Shown in pieces: positions 1 through 11,364 of a stretch of DNA of 64,000 nt. Source of the DNA: Phycomyces blakesleeanus NRRL 1555(-) (Eukaryota > Mucoromycota > Mucoromycetes > Mucorales > Phycomycetaceae); NCBI RefSeq assembly GCF_001638985.1, contig NW_017265162.1:62001-126000 (forward strand), in the 5' to 3' direction. Under the pieces are notes generated by a model. The model was not told where the DNA came from, did not search any database, and worked only from the letters and a program-made list of their open reading frames with translations. Position 1 is the stretch's first letter. Every line of letters begins with the position of its first letter. The position numbers and the translations under genes are program-made.

Positions 1-675
1 TTCTTGACAGACAATGCAACTTACGACAATCGCCTTTGGATGCCTGGAATGGAACCATATATTGCAGAAGCCAGAGAGCTAAAGATAGTCTATACAAATG
101 ATGTGATGGCTTTGATGAGTCAGTATGGTGTTCAGACTGAATCTGAACTTATGTCTGGGTTTGTCATAAAATGGCTCAAAAAAGGTGATGTTAAAAGTAA
201 AGCCAGACTTGGAAAACAGGTTATGGCTGCTGTTAAGAGTATGTGTAAACTGTGGAAAAGGCGATTTGAGCTAGAGTTTACCGAAAACGCTGCGGATTTT
301 GAGACACGCCAGATCAAAGAGAATGCAATGAATACCAAAGCAGCAGCATGGTATTATGTTACGTATCATCCACAAGAACGGTCTCAACCATCTCCACATG
401 GTGTTTTTTTCAGTTTTCCGTGGGTTGTTAAAGATAAACTCTGTTCTATTGCCACAAGTTATCAAGAAGGTGCTGGCCAAGGTGAAATCAAGCCATTAGA
501 CGAGTCTCTTGTCAAGAACTACAAGAAAAACAGTACGATAAATGTTAGCCTTGAAATGTTTTACTCGGCTAGTGAATCGGAAGAAGAGGACGGCTCAGAC
601 GAAGAAAGCGAGGATGAAGGGTGGGGTCAAGACGTTCCAACAGTGAATATTAGGATTAGCGATTTACGTATTTAA
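1..675 (+). CDS. RNA-dependent RNA polymerase, C-terminal part (5' end outside window)
   Basis: This is the C-terminal ~224 residues of a cellular RNA-dependent RNA polymerase (QDE-1/RDR family), the RNAi enzyme that converts single-stranded transcripts into dsRNA for Dicer. The frame is open from base 1 and stops at TAA 673-675, so the catalytic core lies upstream of the window. The diagnostic region is the block AWYYVTYHP followed about 20 residues later by FSFPWVVKDKL, which matches the conserved C-terminal helical region of eukaryotic RdRPs. The last ~35 residues are a strongly acidic Glu/Asp/Ser tail. No intron is needed. The family call is firm; the paralogue (RdRP1 or RdRP2 type) cannot be assigned from this fragment. 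Confidence 0.88.
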   Translation, partial: FLTDNATYDNRLWMPGMEPYIAEARELKIVYTNDVMALMSQYGVQTESELMSGFVIKWLKKGDVKSKARLGKQVMAAVKSMCKLWKRRFELEFTENAADFETRQIKENAMNTKAAAWYYVTYHPQERSQPSPHGVFFSFPWVVKDKLCSIATSYQEGAGQGEIKPLDESLVKNYKKNSTINVSLEMFYSASESEEEDGSDEESEDEGWGQDVPTVNIRISDLRI

Positions 676-1108
676 CCTTAATATAACACATTATATACTT
701 GTGCGAATAAAAACTGGCTTAGTGTATGTTACCATAAATCACTGTGGCCCTTAAATACCTAATACATGAATGGATATATAAAAAAGAGAGCTCTGTACAG
801 TGTAAGAACCAAATGTGTGACCGGGATTGACCAGAACATCTCAATGCGAATAATAATGTGTGATATGGATGATATTTGGATAGACCCCATTTAGAACAAT
901 TCATTGTGACTGGCGAAGTCTTCAAACATAAATGTGTATTATAGATTTTGTTGCTCTTTAGAAATATAACTGATTTGAAATTATACTACCCCTTTTGGTA
1001 TTTGAGAAAATTAAACAATAGAATGAGTCAAAGTACTTGTATACACGTATAATGAGTAGAACTCTTTTTGTTTAGTCATAAGCATCCAATCTTAAGCTTT
1101 CGTTAAAT
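676..1108. other. Intergenic, RdRP to PIF1
   Basis: AT-rich spacer between two genes on the same strand, expected to hold the RdRP 3' UTR and the helicase promoter. I see no supported gene or RNA in it. Confidence 0.6.
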
Positions 1109-3462
1109 ATGGCTCGAAAATCACAAAAGACTCCTTATAAAGACAACCTGGAATATTTCTTTGCTATCTCATACCCAAAAGAAAATTCAAATGAGAACAA
1201 ATCAGCAACCAGATCATTCTTCTCAAAACCTTCATCAGACATTTGGCATTATTTTCTTCCAGGGCAGACTGTAGCAGATCTACCTTCAGCAAGATCAAAA
1301 CCTTTGGAACATGTGATTGAGGAGAAACAGAAAGACATCATTCTGTCGAATAATACCGTTATATCAAACAACGGATGGGTACTCAAACGGGTGACCAATG
1401 TCCATCTAGGAACATCAACACCTCCACCAGAGAGTCGAAAAAGAAGACTATCTGACCCTGATACTTTGGAAGAAAGTCAAAAGAAGATTATTTTAAAACA
1501 CCAACAAAAGAAAGAAACCTCGAAAGGTGTCATGGCAACCCAAGAAACCAGTATTGAAACCGAAAAGATTTCAGTTGTTCCGTCTGGATCAAAGGGCTTT
1601 CGGGTTGAGGCTGATATTTTAGAAGAAGATTCAACAGCACCTGAAATAAAAGCTGATAAAAAGCCTCCATTAACAAAGGAACAAAATCAGATTTATCAGT
1701 TAGTTGTATATGGCCAACAAAACTTGTTTTTTACTGGATCAGCTGGTAAGTGTATTACAAACGTTACCCGTACGTTACTTATGTTTATGATAGGTACTGG
1801 AAAGTCTGTTTTACTTCGTGGTGAGTAATATTATAGCATACACATGGCCTGTACAGTATACTTATACCATAAAAATATAGAGATAATTTCGACAATGACA
1901 CAACTTTATGGCGATAGTATTGCTGTTACTGCTTCTACTGGAATTGCTGCTTTTCACATCGGGGGCACTACTCTTCATAGGTAAGTACTAGCGCGCTAAT
2001 ATTACAAGAAGAAGGAAAAGATAAATATTGAACCCATAATAGTTTTGCTGGAGTTGGTCTAGGACAAAAATCAGTGGGAGAACACGTAGCACAAATCCTG
2101 AATTCACAAACAACTTGTGAGAGATGGAGGACAACAAAAACTCTTATTATCGATGAGAGTAAGAAAATATATGAGTTTTATATGGTTTAATAAAGTTATC
2201 TTTTTGCTTTGTTTTAGTTTCTATGATAGATGGTTGCTTACTTGACAAGCTTGAGGAAATTGCGCGTAGGATACGAGGAAATAATGCTCCGTTTGGAGGA
2301 ATCCAGGTGGGATATGAATACACGTTTTATAAATTCCATACTTACACAAAGTATTAGATTGTATTATCTGGGGATTTCTTTCAACTTCCACCTGTAAACG
2401 AAGGAAGGGGAGCTAAATTCGCTTTCGAGGCAGGCTGTTGGAAAAAAATTGTCCCAAAAACCTTTATATTAAACAGAGTTTTCCGGCAAAAGAACGACAG
2501 TAAGTTTCCCAAAATAAAAAGGATCTTTTATAATTACTTACCTGAATTTTTGTATATATGTATATATATATATATATTAAGTGTTTGTCAATATTTTGAA
2601 TGAAATGAGAATTGGAAAACTTTCGAATCGCTCAATTGGTATATTTAGACGACTTGCTCGGAATTTAGATCCAGGATCCGGAATACAACCTACAGAACTG
2701 TAAGAACGATACCAGGTGATGTGATACTTTCTTGACTTATTGTATACTCTAGATATCCTATACGTGAACAAGTTGATCGAGCAAACTCGGCTCGTCTAGA
2801 GTCTCTGCGTGGAAAAATATATGAATTCCGTGCTGATGATCGAGGAAATGAAAAGATGCTTGGAAACTTACTTGTTCCTAAAGTTGTCCGACTTAAAAAA
2901 GATTGTCAGGTGATGCTACTTAAAAATATTGATAAATCTCTGGTGAATGGATCAATTGGTATAGTGATTGGATTTGTGGGTGACAGCCGATTCTCTTCGC
3001 CCGACCACATTCAACATTTTGTACCGGCTAGTTCTTCCCCCAGTTCTTATTTCTCAAGTCATTCTGGAGAAGCAATTCTTGAGTATCCAATTGTTCGGTT
3101 CACCAACAATCGTGTGCTTGTCATTGAACAGGAAAAATGGACACTGGAGTCGTCAAGTAAGTGTAGAACTGTTAGCCAAAACCTGGTCATGTTACTAACT
3201 TTATATTTTAGGTAAAGTAGAGTTAGCATCAAGGAAGCAGATTCCTTTGATGCTAGCCTGGGCAATGTCTATTCATAAAAGTCAGGGTCAGACTCTTGAA
3301 TGTGTCAAAGTTGATCTAGGCAGGGCTTTCGAGAATGGGCAAGTATATGTTGCTATTTCTCGTGCAGTCTCGTTAGAATCCCTTCAGGTTCTCAACTTCG
3401 ATCCTAACAAAATTCAGACACATCACAAAGTCACCCAGTTCTACAAAAATCTTAAGTATTAG
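1109..3462 (+). CDS. PIF1: PIF1-family 5'-3' DNA helicase
   Basis: ATP-dependent 5'-3' helicase of the Pif1 family, which acts at telomeres, G-quadruplexes and in mitochondrial DNA maintenance. Nine exons: 1109-1745, 1794-1820, 1881-1980, 2043-2158, 2218-2306, 2358-2499, 2582-2699, 2753-3156, 3212-3462. Together they give a single 627-aa frame. An intron splits the Walker A motif GSAGTGKS (about residues 210-217). Other family motifs are the Walker B region LIIDEIS, the block [14 protein letters not shown], and the C-terminal [13 protein letters not shown] and VAISRA motifs. The ~190-residue N-terminal extension is low-complexity and charged. Single-gene fungi use Pif1 in both nucleus and mitochondrion; targeting cannot be decided here. 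It converges on the catalase gene. Confidence 0.94.
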
Positions 3463-3967
3463 AAAGTTGAATTTGGCTTATAAATATATGCTACTTTAAA
3501 TGAATTGGCTTTTCATTATTTGGCTTGGGTTGCTTCAAACTAAAATGCACCTTTTTGAAAAAAAAAAAGAAGAAAAAAGCAAAGTATGTGTACTCTTTCT
3601 TTCAGAATTAGATACTTCAAACAAATGGTAATTATCCCCAACCATCTTTATACAGTTAATACTTAATATGTATAATCGCTGATCTTCTAAGAGCTTTCAA
3701 AAGCAATTAGATAATTGAGTTTTATTAGAGTATATTCATTCTGATAAATAATAACTTTTAACTCTTGTAATTAATATCTTCTTTCGAGTAGAGTTCTATT
3801 GAATGACCCAGTATATTTCATTATATATATTAAAAGTTTCTTCAGATGCATTAGATAATTTAAACTTAATATTATTTTATTTTTCAAAACAAAATGTAGG
3901 CAAAAAGCAATGTTTTTATTTAAAAAGAAATAAAGATGAGAATGAGAATTATGTGTATGTAAAAATT
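3463..3967. other. Intergenic between convergent PIF1 and catalase
   Basis: About 500 bp of AT-rich sequence with a purine run (3558-3580). It should contain both 3' UTRs. No gene is supported. Confidence 0.6.
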
Positions 3968-5863
3968 TTAAGCTTTTGCGGTGAGTCCCAAAATGGCACT
4001 TTCTATGCGCGAACCGTACTCGCGATCAGCGCGTTTGAAGTGAGCAATTTGGCGATCACGGATGTGCTTCTTTGCGTTTTTCAAGTGACCAGCAATGTTG
4101 TTAACCAAGTCTGTTCTTTCTTCAGGAGACATGACTCTGTACAAATCACCAGCCTGTACAAAGTCGACATCTTTAAGCTCATATGTAAATCGGCCAGTGA
4201 AACCAGAGATTTCTTCAGCAGTGTAAGTGGAACCAACAATATCGTTTTGGTAAGGACCATCGAACGAATTGGGACCATAATTAAGATTGGAACCACCATT
4301 GCCATTTACTGTGGGGAAAAGAGAGTGCGTGTGAATTTGAGTTTTCCTTTTTAGAATATATCCACTCAAATATATATATACACACACACATACACAAACA
4401 AAGAAGGAAAAGAAAAGCTTACCGGTCATGAAACCATCCCTTTGATAATTGGCCACACGTGAGACAGGTTGATTGATGGGAATTTGGGTATAATTGGGTC
4501 CAAGTCTGTGACGATGAGTATCAGGGTACGAGAACAAACGACCCTGCAGCATACGGTCGGGGCTGACATCGATACCAGGAACCATGTGCGAAGGACTAAA
4601 CGCAGCTTGCTCCGTCTCCGCAAAGTAGTTTTCAGGGTTTCTGTTCAAGACCATCTTACCAACGGGAACAAGAGGGTAATCCTATAGTGAGAGGTTAGAA
4701 TAAATTGTTTTGGACAAATATTAAAGTTGATATTACACTATGGGGCCAGACTTTGGTGATATCAAATGGATCAAAGCGGTAGCTCTTTGCGTCATTAGGT
4801 TCCATGATTTGAATATAGACGGACCACGAAGGATGTTCGCCGCGTTCAATTGCGTTGAAGAGATCGCGTGTAGAGTAATCAGGATCGATACCGGAAATTC
4901 TAGCAGCTTCACTGGCCGACAGGTTCTTGACTCCCTGGTCAGTCTTGAAGTGCCATTTGACATACTTGAACTGCCCCTTGTCATCAACTAGCTTAAGAGT
5001 GTGAGAAGAGAAGCCGTGCATGTGACGGAATCCATCTGGAGTGCCGCGGTTAGAGAAGAGAATGGACACTTGGTGGATAGACTCTGGGACAAGTGATAAG
5101 AAGTCCCAGAACATATCAGCATCAGGAAGATTGGTTCTTGGATTCTTCTTCTGAGTGTGGATAAAATCTATATTGGTCAACTTGGGTTAATTTGAGCCCA
5201 CGGTTGCTTTGTGTACTAACTTACCAGGGAATTTCGATGGATCGCGGATGAAGAAGACTGGGGTGTTGTTACCAACCATATCCCAGTTACCTACAAACAG
5301 ATATTAGTATTTAAAAAAAGGCTAGGGTTTATCTATTTACCTTCTTCTGTGTAGAACTTGACAGCAAATCCACGAGGGTCGCGGGCTGTGTCCGCACTTC
5401 CTTGGGCACCACCGACGGTAGAAAAACGGGTAAATATGGGTGTCTTTTTGCCAATTCCATTCAAGAACTTGGCTTTTGTCAGCTTGGAAATATCGTGGGT
5501 AACCTCTATATAATTATAAGTATCTATATACATATATATTGAAAATGCATTTATTGTTTACCGAAATAGCCGTGTGCTCCAGCTCCTTTGGCATGAACGA
5601 CGCGTTCAGGGATGCGTTCTCTGTCAAAATGGGCTACATTGAATGTATTAGAGTTTGTTTGAAGTGTGCTAATCGTAAATACATACCAAGTTTGTCAATC
5701 AAGTGGAAGTCCTGGATAAGACTATAAAGAGGTTGTATATTAGAAACTGATAAAATTTATGCTGATACCGAGCTTACACTGGGCCTGTGGGACCAGCAGT
5801 CTGAGAGGTTTGATCATTCTCAACGGGGTTTCCATTGGAAGTTGTTAAGATGTTCTTGGACAT
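3968..5863 (-). CDS. Catalase (haem, small-subunit type)
   Basis: Haem catalase, 2 H2O2 to 2 H2O + O2. Eight exons on the minus strand: 5863-5778, 5721-5687, 5633-5562, 5505-5341, 5290-5225, 5167-4737, 4681-4423, 4308-3968. They sum to 1455 nt, 484 aa, typical of small-subunit catalases. The active-site signature [20 protein letters not shown] carries the distal His (about 54). GNWDMVGNN holds the catalytic Asn (about 127), and the proximal haem-ligand signature RLFSYPDTH holds Tyr (about 337). The protein ends in LTAKA, which is not a canonical SKL-type peroxisomal signal, so the compartment is uncertain. A TATA box lies about 85 bp upstream of the start. Confidence 0.97.
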
Positions 5864-5947
5864 TTATTTTTATAATGTAAGTAAAGAGTAGAGAAAGGTG
5901 TTCTTTCTAGTGTAAGGTGAGGAAGATTTCAGACTATTGATTCTGCT

Positions 5948-5954
5948 ATTTATA
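5948..5954 (-). promoter_or_regulatory. TATA box of the catalase gene
   Basis: The minus strand reads GGTATAAATAGC, about 85 bp upstream of the catalase start codon at 5863, a plausible core promoter position in fungi. Sequence match only. Confidence 0.5.
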
Positions 5955-6266
5955 CCATCATGCAAATCTGCTTTGGGCGCTAAAAAAATATGTTTAGAAA
6001 ATGTAACGGAGTAGCGCTATTTTAATTCAATATTTGTAATGTTGCGTCCAATCAGCTTATGTTTATACCGTTAAGTCGTGCGAAAACAGAAGAGGGTACA
6101 ATTGAACTTTTATTAGCCAATCATGTTATTCTAATAGATGTTTACCAAATATTGCTCCTAATGATCCCCAATACCAACCCATCCCAACGTGTTTTCTGCT
6201 TCAGCTTCATCTTTTACTTGATAAATCCATCGCAAACACAAGTATTACGGTTAAAATTTGTTCCAT
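5955..6266. other. Catalase upstream region and transposon flank
   Basis: AT-rich sequence between the catalase core promoter and the outer edge of the inverted duplication. It likely carries catalase regulatory sequence, but I recognise no specific site. No gene seen. Confidence 0.5.
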
Positions 6267-6370
6267 ATACACTCTTTCCGGAAAGTAAATTCACTCAATG
6301 GCAAAAACAAATTCAGGTTGCACGAAAAACGAATTCGTCCTGAAGGAAAATCGATTCACCTGATGACAGG

Positions 6371-6380
6371 AACAAATTCG
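6371..6380. repeat. LINE target-site duplication, 5' copy
   Basis: The 10 bp AACAAATTCG immediately before the LINE are repeated at 11717-11726 after it. The uninterrupted right arm has the site once (mirror position near 19390-19399), which proves this is a target-site duplication. Confidence 0.92.
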
Positions 6381-6382
6381 TC

Positions 6383-7738
6383 ATGGCTCTTTCCACTAAC
6401 ACTCCGGAACCACCAGGGGTCAAAAACCCCTCCACCACTGGCTCATCTCCACCATTGCCAACCTCATTCACACCAATCTCACCCTCTTCGACACCTCTTT
6501 ACTCGCAAGTAGCTACTCAGAACGCACTTCCACTTCTCGAAAAGCAACCTCATGTTATCTTCAGCTCTACGAATAACACGACCCCACGTACCTGGCGTGT
6601 AGGGTCCTCTAAGTTTTCAGTTTTTTTCACTGTCCCACCCAAATCCTCACCCAAGTGTGACCCTTTCTGGAGAGCTCTTCTCTCAGCCTATCCTCGCGAG
6701 GTTAACATGGGCATCACTCTTGGCTCACGCTCTTCCCCTGATACATGTGAACTCCATCTACCTACCAGTGCTGACTGCGAGCGAGCGTGCTCTCAACCTT
6801 TGGTAGTCGGCGATTCGTCTTTCCCCGCTCAACCTGCTGTTCCCATTGGCACAATTGTTCGCCGTGTTTTCCTAACCAAGCTTCCTCGTGTTCCTTATCA
6901 TGACCTGGCTACACAACTCGCCAAATGTATGTCTCCTTTTGGCAAAGTGCGGGAGATCGCCATTCATGAATCATATGGGTTTTTTGACGGTTCTGGCTAT
7001 GTTGTCCTCGCCAATACACCTACCGACGATGTGCCATCAGATTCTCTGACGTACCAAATTGCATACGACGATACGCAAAAGATTCTTGGTAAGTGGCCTT
7101 CCATGGGCTCCCACTGCACCTACTGTAAGGAAATGGGGCACGACGTCGCAAAATGCACCAAACGCCCAGCCGAAACCCGAACGTGTTTTGGATGCAACAA
7201 GACCGGTCACTTACAAGCCAATTGTCCATACATTACCGATCCTTCCAAGACGTCCAAGACGTCCAACAAGCGCTCCCGCCACCCCAACCGCAATTCGAAG
7301 CTCGATCGCCCCATCATTGCGCCCAAGCCTTTGATTCCCACTGAGCTCTCACTCATCTACGGAGGATCGGAGGCCTCCAAGCACAACCCTCGTCAACCTG
7401 CTTTACGTGAGTTGTCTAAGCTGTCTCCCACAAAGACCACCTTTACTCTACCGACACCAACTGAGACGCCCACGTCCTCCGGCCCTCGTCCTCGAAGCCG
7501 TTCTGTCGACACCCCCACGCGTGGCTGGGACAAAGAGATAGACGACAGAATGATAACTAATCTCATGGATAGAGATGAGGCTCGGGCTCTCCGACTCCAG
7601 TCTGCCTCTCGCCACACTCATCTCCGTTTTTCCCGGCCGGCACGTCCAACAGGCCGCAATACATCTCTCTCTCCTCCTCGCTTTACTCACCCACAAACCA
7701 CAAAAGCCCTCGGCGCAGAGGCCAACATTAACCAATGA
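6383..7738 (+). CDS. LINE ORF1 protein with two CCHC zinc knuckles
   Basis: 451-aa ORF1 of the LINE, the RNA-binding partner that packages the element's transcript. The N-terminal ~70 residues are Pro/Ser/Thr-rich. A central region (about 70-230) is followed by two CCHC knuckles, CTYCKEMGHDVAKC and CFGCNKTGHLQANC (about residues 247-285), then a basic Pro/Ser-rich tail. The ATG at 6383 lies 2 bp inside the element. The stop TGA overlaps the ORF2 start as ATGA (7735-7738), implying coupled reinitiation for ORF2. The ORF is intact. Confidence 0.9.
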   Translation: MALSTNTPEPPGVKNPSTTGSSPPLPTSFTPISPSSTPLYSQVATQNALPLLEKQPHVIFSSTNNTTPRTWRVGSSKFSVFFTVPPKSSPKCDPFWRALLSAYPREVNMGITLGSRSSPDTCELHLPTSADCERACSQPLVVGDSSFPAQPAVPIGTIVRRVFLTKLPRVPYHDLATQLAKCMSPFGKVREIAIHESYGFFDGSGYVVLANTPTDDVPSDSLTYQIAYDDTQKILGKWPSMGSHCTYCKEMGHDVAKCTKRPAETRTCFGCNKTGHLQANCPYITDPSKTSKTSNKRSRHPNRNSKLDRPIIAPKPLIPTELSLIYGGSEASKHNPRQPALRELSKLSPTKTTFTLPTPTETPTSSGPRPRSRSVDTPTRGWDKEIDDRMITNLMDRDEARALRLQSASRHTHLRFSRPARPTGRNTSLSPPRFTHPQTTKALGAEANINQ

Positions 7739-10700
7739 TTAAAATAGGCACTATGAACTGTAGGGGTCTACCCAAAGTTGGACACCCTGAATCACGCTCC
7801 TTTTTCATACGCCATTTACGCTCGCAGGGAATCGATATTTTAGCCCTGCAAGAAACCCATGCCTCATCATCTATGCTTCAATCTACCTTTGACCAACAAT
7901 TTCGGTCCTCTTCATCATTATGGTCTCCACACTGCGGTGTTGTATGCCTTTCCCCTCACATTATCTTCACTGACCCTCTATTTAGCCCATGTGGCAGGTG
8001 TATCACGACAACTATCACGCATGTGGATAATAATTTTTCGCCCTTCAGGATAGGCGTCATCTATGCGCCTGCTTCCCAAACTCCACGTTATCGTTTTCTT
8101 GCCTCTTTACTGTCCACTCCTGACCTCATCCCTCCCAATCCTTCAAACTTTATTCTATTGGGCGATTTTAACCATGCAATTCACTCACACTATGCTCTCG
8201 GACGTCGTGCTCCAGCTGACTGGCTACAGTTTATAGATACCAATATGACTGACTGTATCACTCCTCGTGGCCAGCACCCGCAGCCTACGTTCCACCGAGC
8301 CCTGTCTTCCACCACCATTGACTACATCCTTGCGTCCTCAGACCTTCACCCTCGCACTACAGACCCACAAGTGAGCTATATTCACCAGAAATGGTCTGAT
8401 CATTGTCTGGTTGCAGTCAGTCTGTCCCTCCCTTCAACCAAGTCTTCTGGTAAGGGACTTTGGCGTGCTAACCCTCGCCTAGCACAATCACTTTCGTTCC
8501 GTACCGATCTCAACACTCTTCTCTCCACCCTCGTTCCTGCCCTTCGCGCTGATCTTTCTCCTCAAGCCCAATGGGATGCGATTAAGCTCGAAGTCATTCG
8601 TTTCGTTAAATGTTTCTCTCGCCACCTTCGCCCCTCTCTGAACGACCTGGAAACACGCCTACAAAAACGACGGGACCGACTCATTCACCGTTTCCGCCAC
8701 CAACCCGCCCAGAACTTCCAACTCCCAATTGTGGAACGATTGTTGCAGCAAGTCCAACTTGAACGGGTCGAGATTATGGCTCTCAAGGCCGGGAAACACT
8801 GGCGGGAAAAGGGTAAGACTTCTGCAGGATACCTCAAACGCACTATCGCCATTCGCCAATCCCGCAAAGCCATTGCAAGCCTCTGTCACCCTGTTACAAA
8901 CGACATTTGCACCACACCCGACGCCATGACTGAGGCCGCAGCAGTCTTCTATGAAGGCTTGTACACCCCTGATCCTATAGACCACTCTGCTGTGGATGAG
9001 CTGCTCTCTCATTTGCCTTCAGATCTCCATTTGCCAGAACTTGCACAGGACTATATGACTCGGCCATTCGCTCTCGACACAATTCGGTCAGGCGCTGCCC
9101 GCTCTCCCAGCTCTAGTAGCCCGGGCCCAGATGGTTTGCCATATGAGATTCTCTGCCTCATTCTCGCCCATCCCGTGTGTGGCGACCTCGTTTCCTGGAT
9201 ATATAACGATGCCTTGTCGAAGGGAATCTTTCCTCCTTCTTGGCAGTCCACTTGTGTCTGCTTGTTGCCAAAAAAAGGCGATCTCAGTTCTCTGAAGAAC
9301 TGGCGTCCCATCGCCTTGATTAATACCGATGCAAAAGTGTTTACCCGTCTCATGAATGCTCGTATGATTTCTGCTGTTACCACACTTATCACCCCGTATC
9401 AAACTGGTTTTGTTCAGGGTAGATTTATAGCTGATAATGGAATTCTGACTCGTTTGGTCATGGCACAAGCCGCGAAGGATGGATCCTCAGGGATTGGCTT
9501 GCTCTTGGACCAGGAAAAGGCTTATGACCGAGTACACCCAGAGTATTTTCGTCGAGTGCTCGCTCATTTCCGCTTCCCTCCTTCCATCGTTAATTCTGTC
9601 TCTTCTCTATTTTTCTCTACGCAGCTACAGATTAACGTCAATGGCTTTCTCTCGCGCCCTCTTACGCAAGCCCGTGGCCTTCGACAAGGGGATCCTCTCT
9701 CACCAATTCTCTTCAACCTAGCTTTTGAGCCTTTGCTTCGCCGCGTGATACACGATCCTCTGTTCCTCGGTGTCCTCCCTTCTGTCCCTCCCACTCTTCC
9801 CTCTTTACCTCCTGTCAAACTGCTGGCTTATGCCGATGACCTTCTGGTGTTTCTTCCGGACACGGATCACATGTCTCGACTTCACCACCATCTCAACACA
9901 TACGCTGCCGCATCTAACGCTCGCATAAACATGCACAAGACTCAAGCCTTCTCCCTTTCAGGATCGCCACTCCCCGACTGGAATACTTTCCTTCGTGCAT
10001 ACGATGTTACTGATTGGCATGATCGTACGTCACCTACCTCTCTCCGATATCTTGGTTTTCCATTATTTTCCTCTATCACTCAACGAGACTCCTACGGGAC
10101 CACCCTCCTGTCAAAAATTGAGACCTTTTGCAGTATTCATGGATCACGATCTCTTTCCTTTCGTGGGCGGGCAACCATCATGAACTCTCTTGTACTTTCT
10201 CAACTATGGCACGTCCTTCGTGTGGTTTCGTTCCCTTCCGCCTTCCTTGACCGAGTTCGCTCCATCGTGCGCGGGTTCTTCCGTGTCAACTCTTTTCCTC
10301 CCATTGCTTTTGATACTCTCTGCTTGCCCCGACTACAGGGTGGCCTTGGTATCTTGGATCCTGGTATACAGCAATGTGCTCTCCAACTTCGCTGGCTGAA
10401 GCCCCTTATCCGTAATCTTCTACTGCCTCACGGTCTTGTTCCCCAATGGTTCTCCACTCTTCTTCGCTCCGACGTCCCTACCGTTGATCCTCTTCTTCCC
10501 TTACTCTTTCCGGACTGTCGTCCTCGCAACCATCGCACCCTTGATTCCCCGCTGCACCTGGTTCTGAAGGCTATGGATACTCTTCCCCGAAACTTTGACA
10601 GAGTGGTGCTCAACCTTTCCAGTTGTCTCATCCTGCCATTGTCTTCTATGATATCCAGTATGCCCTCTCACCCTCCGTATCGACCTGCTTGGCGTGATTT

Positions 10701-11364
10701 GCGAGTCCACCATCTATACCAAATCGAGTCCAATTTGGATATACTCACACCCATCACTCCCTCTCGTCCTCTACCCCGTTCTGTCACACTTAACCGCATC
10801 CTCAACAGAATTCGCGATCATACAATGGTCTTGCATCCCATTCTCTTTCGAGCATGCATTCCTTCTTTTGTACTGGCATTCCAACAGCCAGATCTTCCTA
10901 TTCGCGACGGGTCGTCCATTGACCTCCAGCCACTTCTGTCAGCCCAACTTCCCGGTCAGACCTGGTCCCGGCTCACCACGCGCTCTTACCGTTCTGCCTG
11001 CTCCCATCAACTGTCTGATGCTCGTCCCATCCACCCTCCTCTCATCCCACGACAACTTCGCTCCTTCTGGTCTTTTGCCCTCCCTCACCGGGCTCGGAAT
11101 GTCTGGTTTCGCGGGTTGCACAATAAGCTTTCGTGCCGAGCACTTCTGTACCGCATCATGCCATCCACCGTCTCTTCTCCTCTCTGCACTATTTGCCAGG
11201 TGTCCATCGAGACGCAAGAACATTTTCTTCTCGCTTGCCCGCTGAAATCTGCTGTGTGGACAGGCATTTGGTTGGAATTCTTCGGCACCGTCCCTCTGCC
11301 CTCTGTCCTCTCAAACGCTTTCCAATCCTTCGTCTTCCCCCCCCCCCCCCCCCCCCACGCTTAA
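7735..11364 (+). CDS. LINE ORF2: AP endonuclease and reverse transcriptase (frame broken near C-terminus)
   Basis: 1209-aa ORF that nicks target DNA and primes reverse transcription. An N-terminal APE-type endonuclease (about 1-235) shows LALQETHA, LLGDFNHA, TIDYILAS and the terminal SDH motif. The reverse transcriptase (about 450-740) shows SPGPDGLPYEIL, QTGFVQGRF, motif A LLLDQEKAYDRV, motif B GLRQGDPLSPILFNLAFE and the catalytic YADD. Near the end is a zf-RVT-like C-x2-C..H..C region (CTICQVSIETQEHFLLAC). The frame runs into a 20-C run (11337-11356) and stops at 11364. Beyond the run another frame stays open for 58 codons to a TAA at 11531-11533 and looks like the natural C-terminus, so a one-base length error or real slippage in the run is likely. 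Confidence 0.92.
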   Translation: MIKIGTMNCRGLPKVGHPESRSFFIRHLRSQGIDILALQETHASSSMLQSTFDQQFRSSSSLWSPHCGVVCLSPHIIFTDPLFSPCGRCITTTITHVDNNFSPFRIGVIYAPASQTPRYRFLASLLSTPDLIPPNPSNFILLGDFNHAIHSHYALGRRAPADWLQFIDTNMTDCITPRGQHPQPTFHRALSSTTIDYILASSDLHPRTTDPQVSYIHQKWSDHCLVAVSLSLPSTKSSGKGLWRANPRLAQSLSFRTDLNTLLSTLVPALRADLSPQAQWDAIKLEVIRFVKCFSRHLRPSLNDLETRLQKRRDRLIHRFRHQPAQNFQLPIVERLLQQVQLERVEIMALKAGKHWREKGKTSAGYLKRTIAIRQSRKAIASLCHPVTNDICTTPDAMTEAAAVFYEGLYTPDPIDHSAVDELLSHLPSDLHLPELAQDYMTRPFALDTIRSGAARSPSSSSPGPDGLPYEILCLILAHPVCGDLVSWIYNDALSKGIFPPSWQSTCVCLLPKKGDLSSLKNWRPIALINTDAKVFTRLMNARMISAVTTLITPYQTGFVQGRFIADNGILTRLVMAQAAKDGSSGIGLLLDQEKAYDRVHPEYFRRVLAHFRFPPSIVNSVSSLFFSTQLQINVNGFLSRPLTQARGLRQGDPLSPILFNLAFEPLLRRVIHDPLFLGVLPSVPPTLPSLPPVKLLAYADDLLVFLPDTDHMSRLHHHLNTYAAASNARINMHKTQAFSLSGSPLPDWNTFLRAYDVTDWHDRTSPTSLRYLGFPLFSSITQRDSYGTTLLSKIETFCSIHGSRSLSFRGRATIMNSLVLSQLWHVLRVVSFPSAFLDRVRSIVRGFFRVNSFPPIAFDTLCLPRLQGGLGILDPGIQQCALQLRWLKPLIRNLLLPHGLVPQWFSTLLRSDVPTVDPLLPLLFPDCRPRNHRTLDSPLHLVLKAMDTLPRNFDRVVLNLSSCLILPLSSMISSMPSHPPYRPAWRDLRVHHLYQIESNLDILTPITPSRPLPRSVTLNRILNRIRDHTMVLHPILFRACIPSFVLAFQQPDLPIRDGSSIDLQPLLSAQLPGQTWSRLTTRSYRSACSHQLSDARPIHPPLIPRQLRSFWSFALPHRARNVWFRGLHNKLSCRALLYRIMPSTVSSPLCTICQVSIETQEHFLLACPLKSAVWTGIWLEFFGTVPLPSVLSNAFQSFVFPPPPPPHA
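11337..11356. repeat. Poly-C tract, 20 nt, inside LINE ORF2
   Basis: An uninterrupted run of 20 C at the point where the ORF2 frame is lost. Either a replication/reverse-transcription slippage tract or a homopolymer sequencing or assembly length error. Confidence 0.9.

Noticed and set aside
6059..6512. Overlapping short plus-strand frames across the transposon/LINE junction
   Set aside because: They read across the insertion boundary at 6380/6381 and lack any protein signal; the LINE ORF1 start at 6383 explains the coding part.
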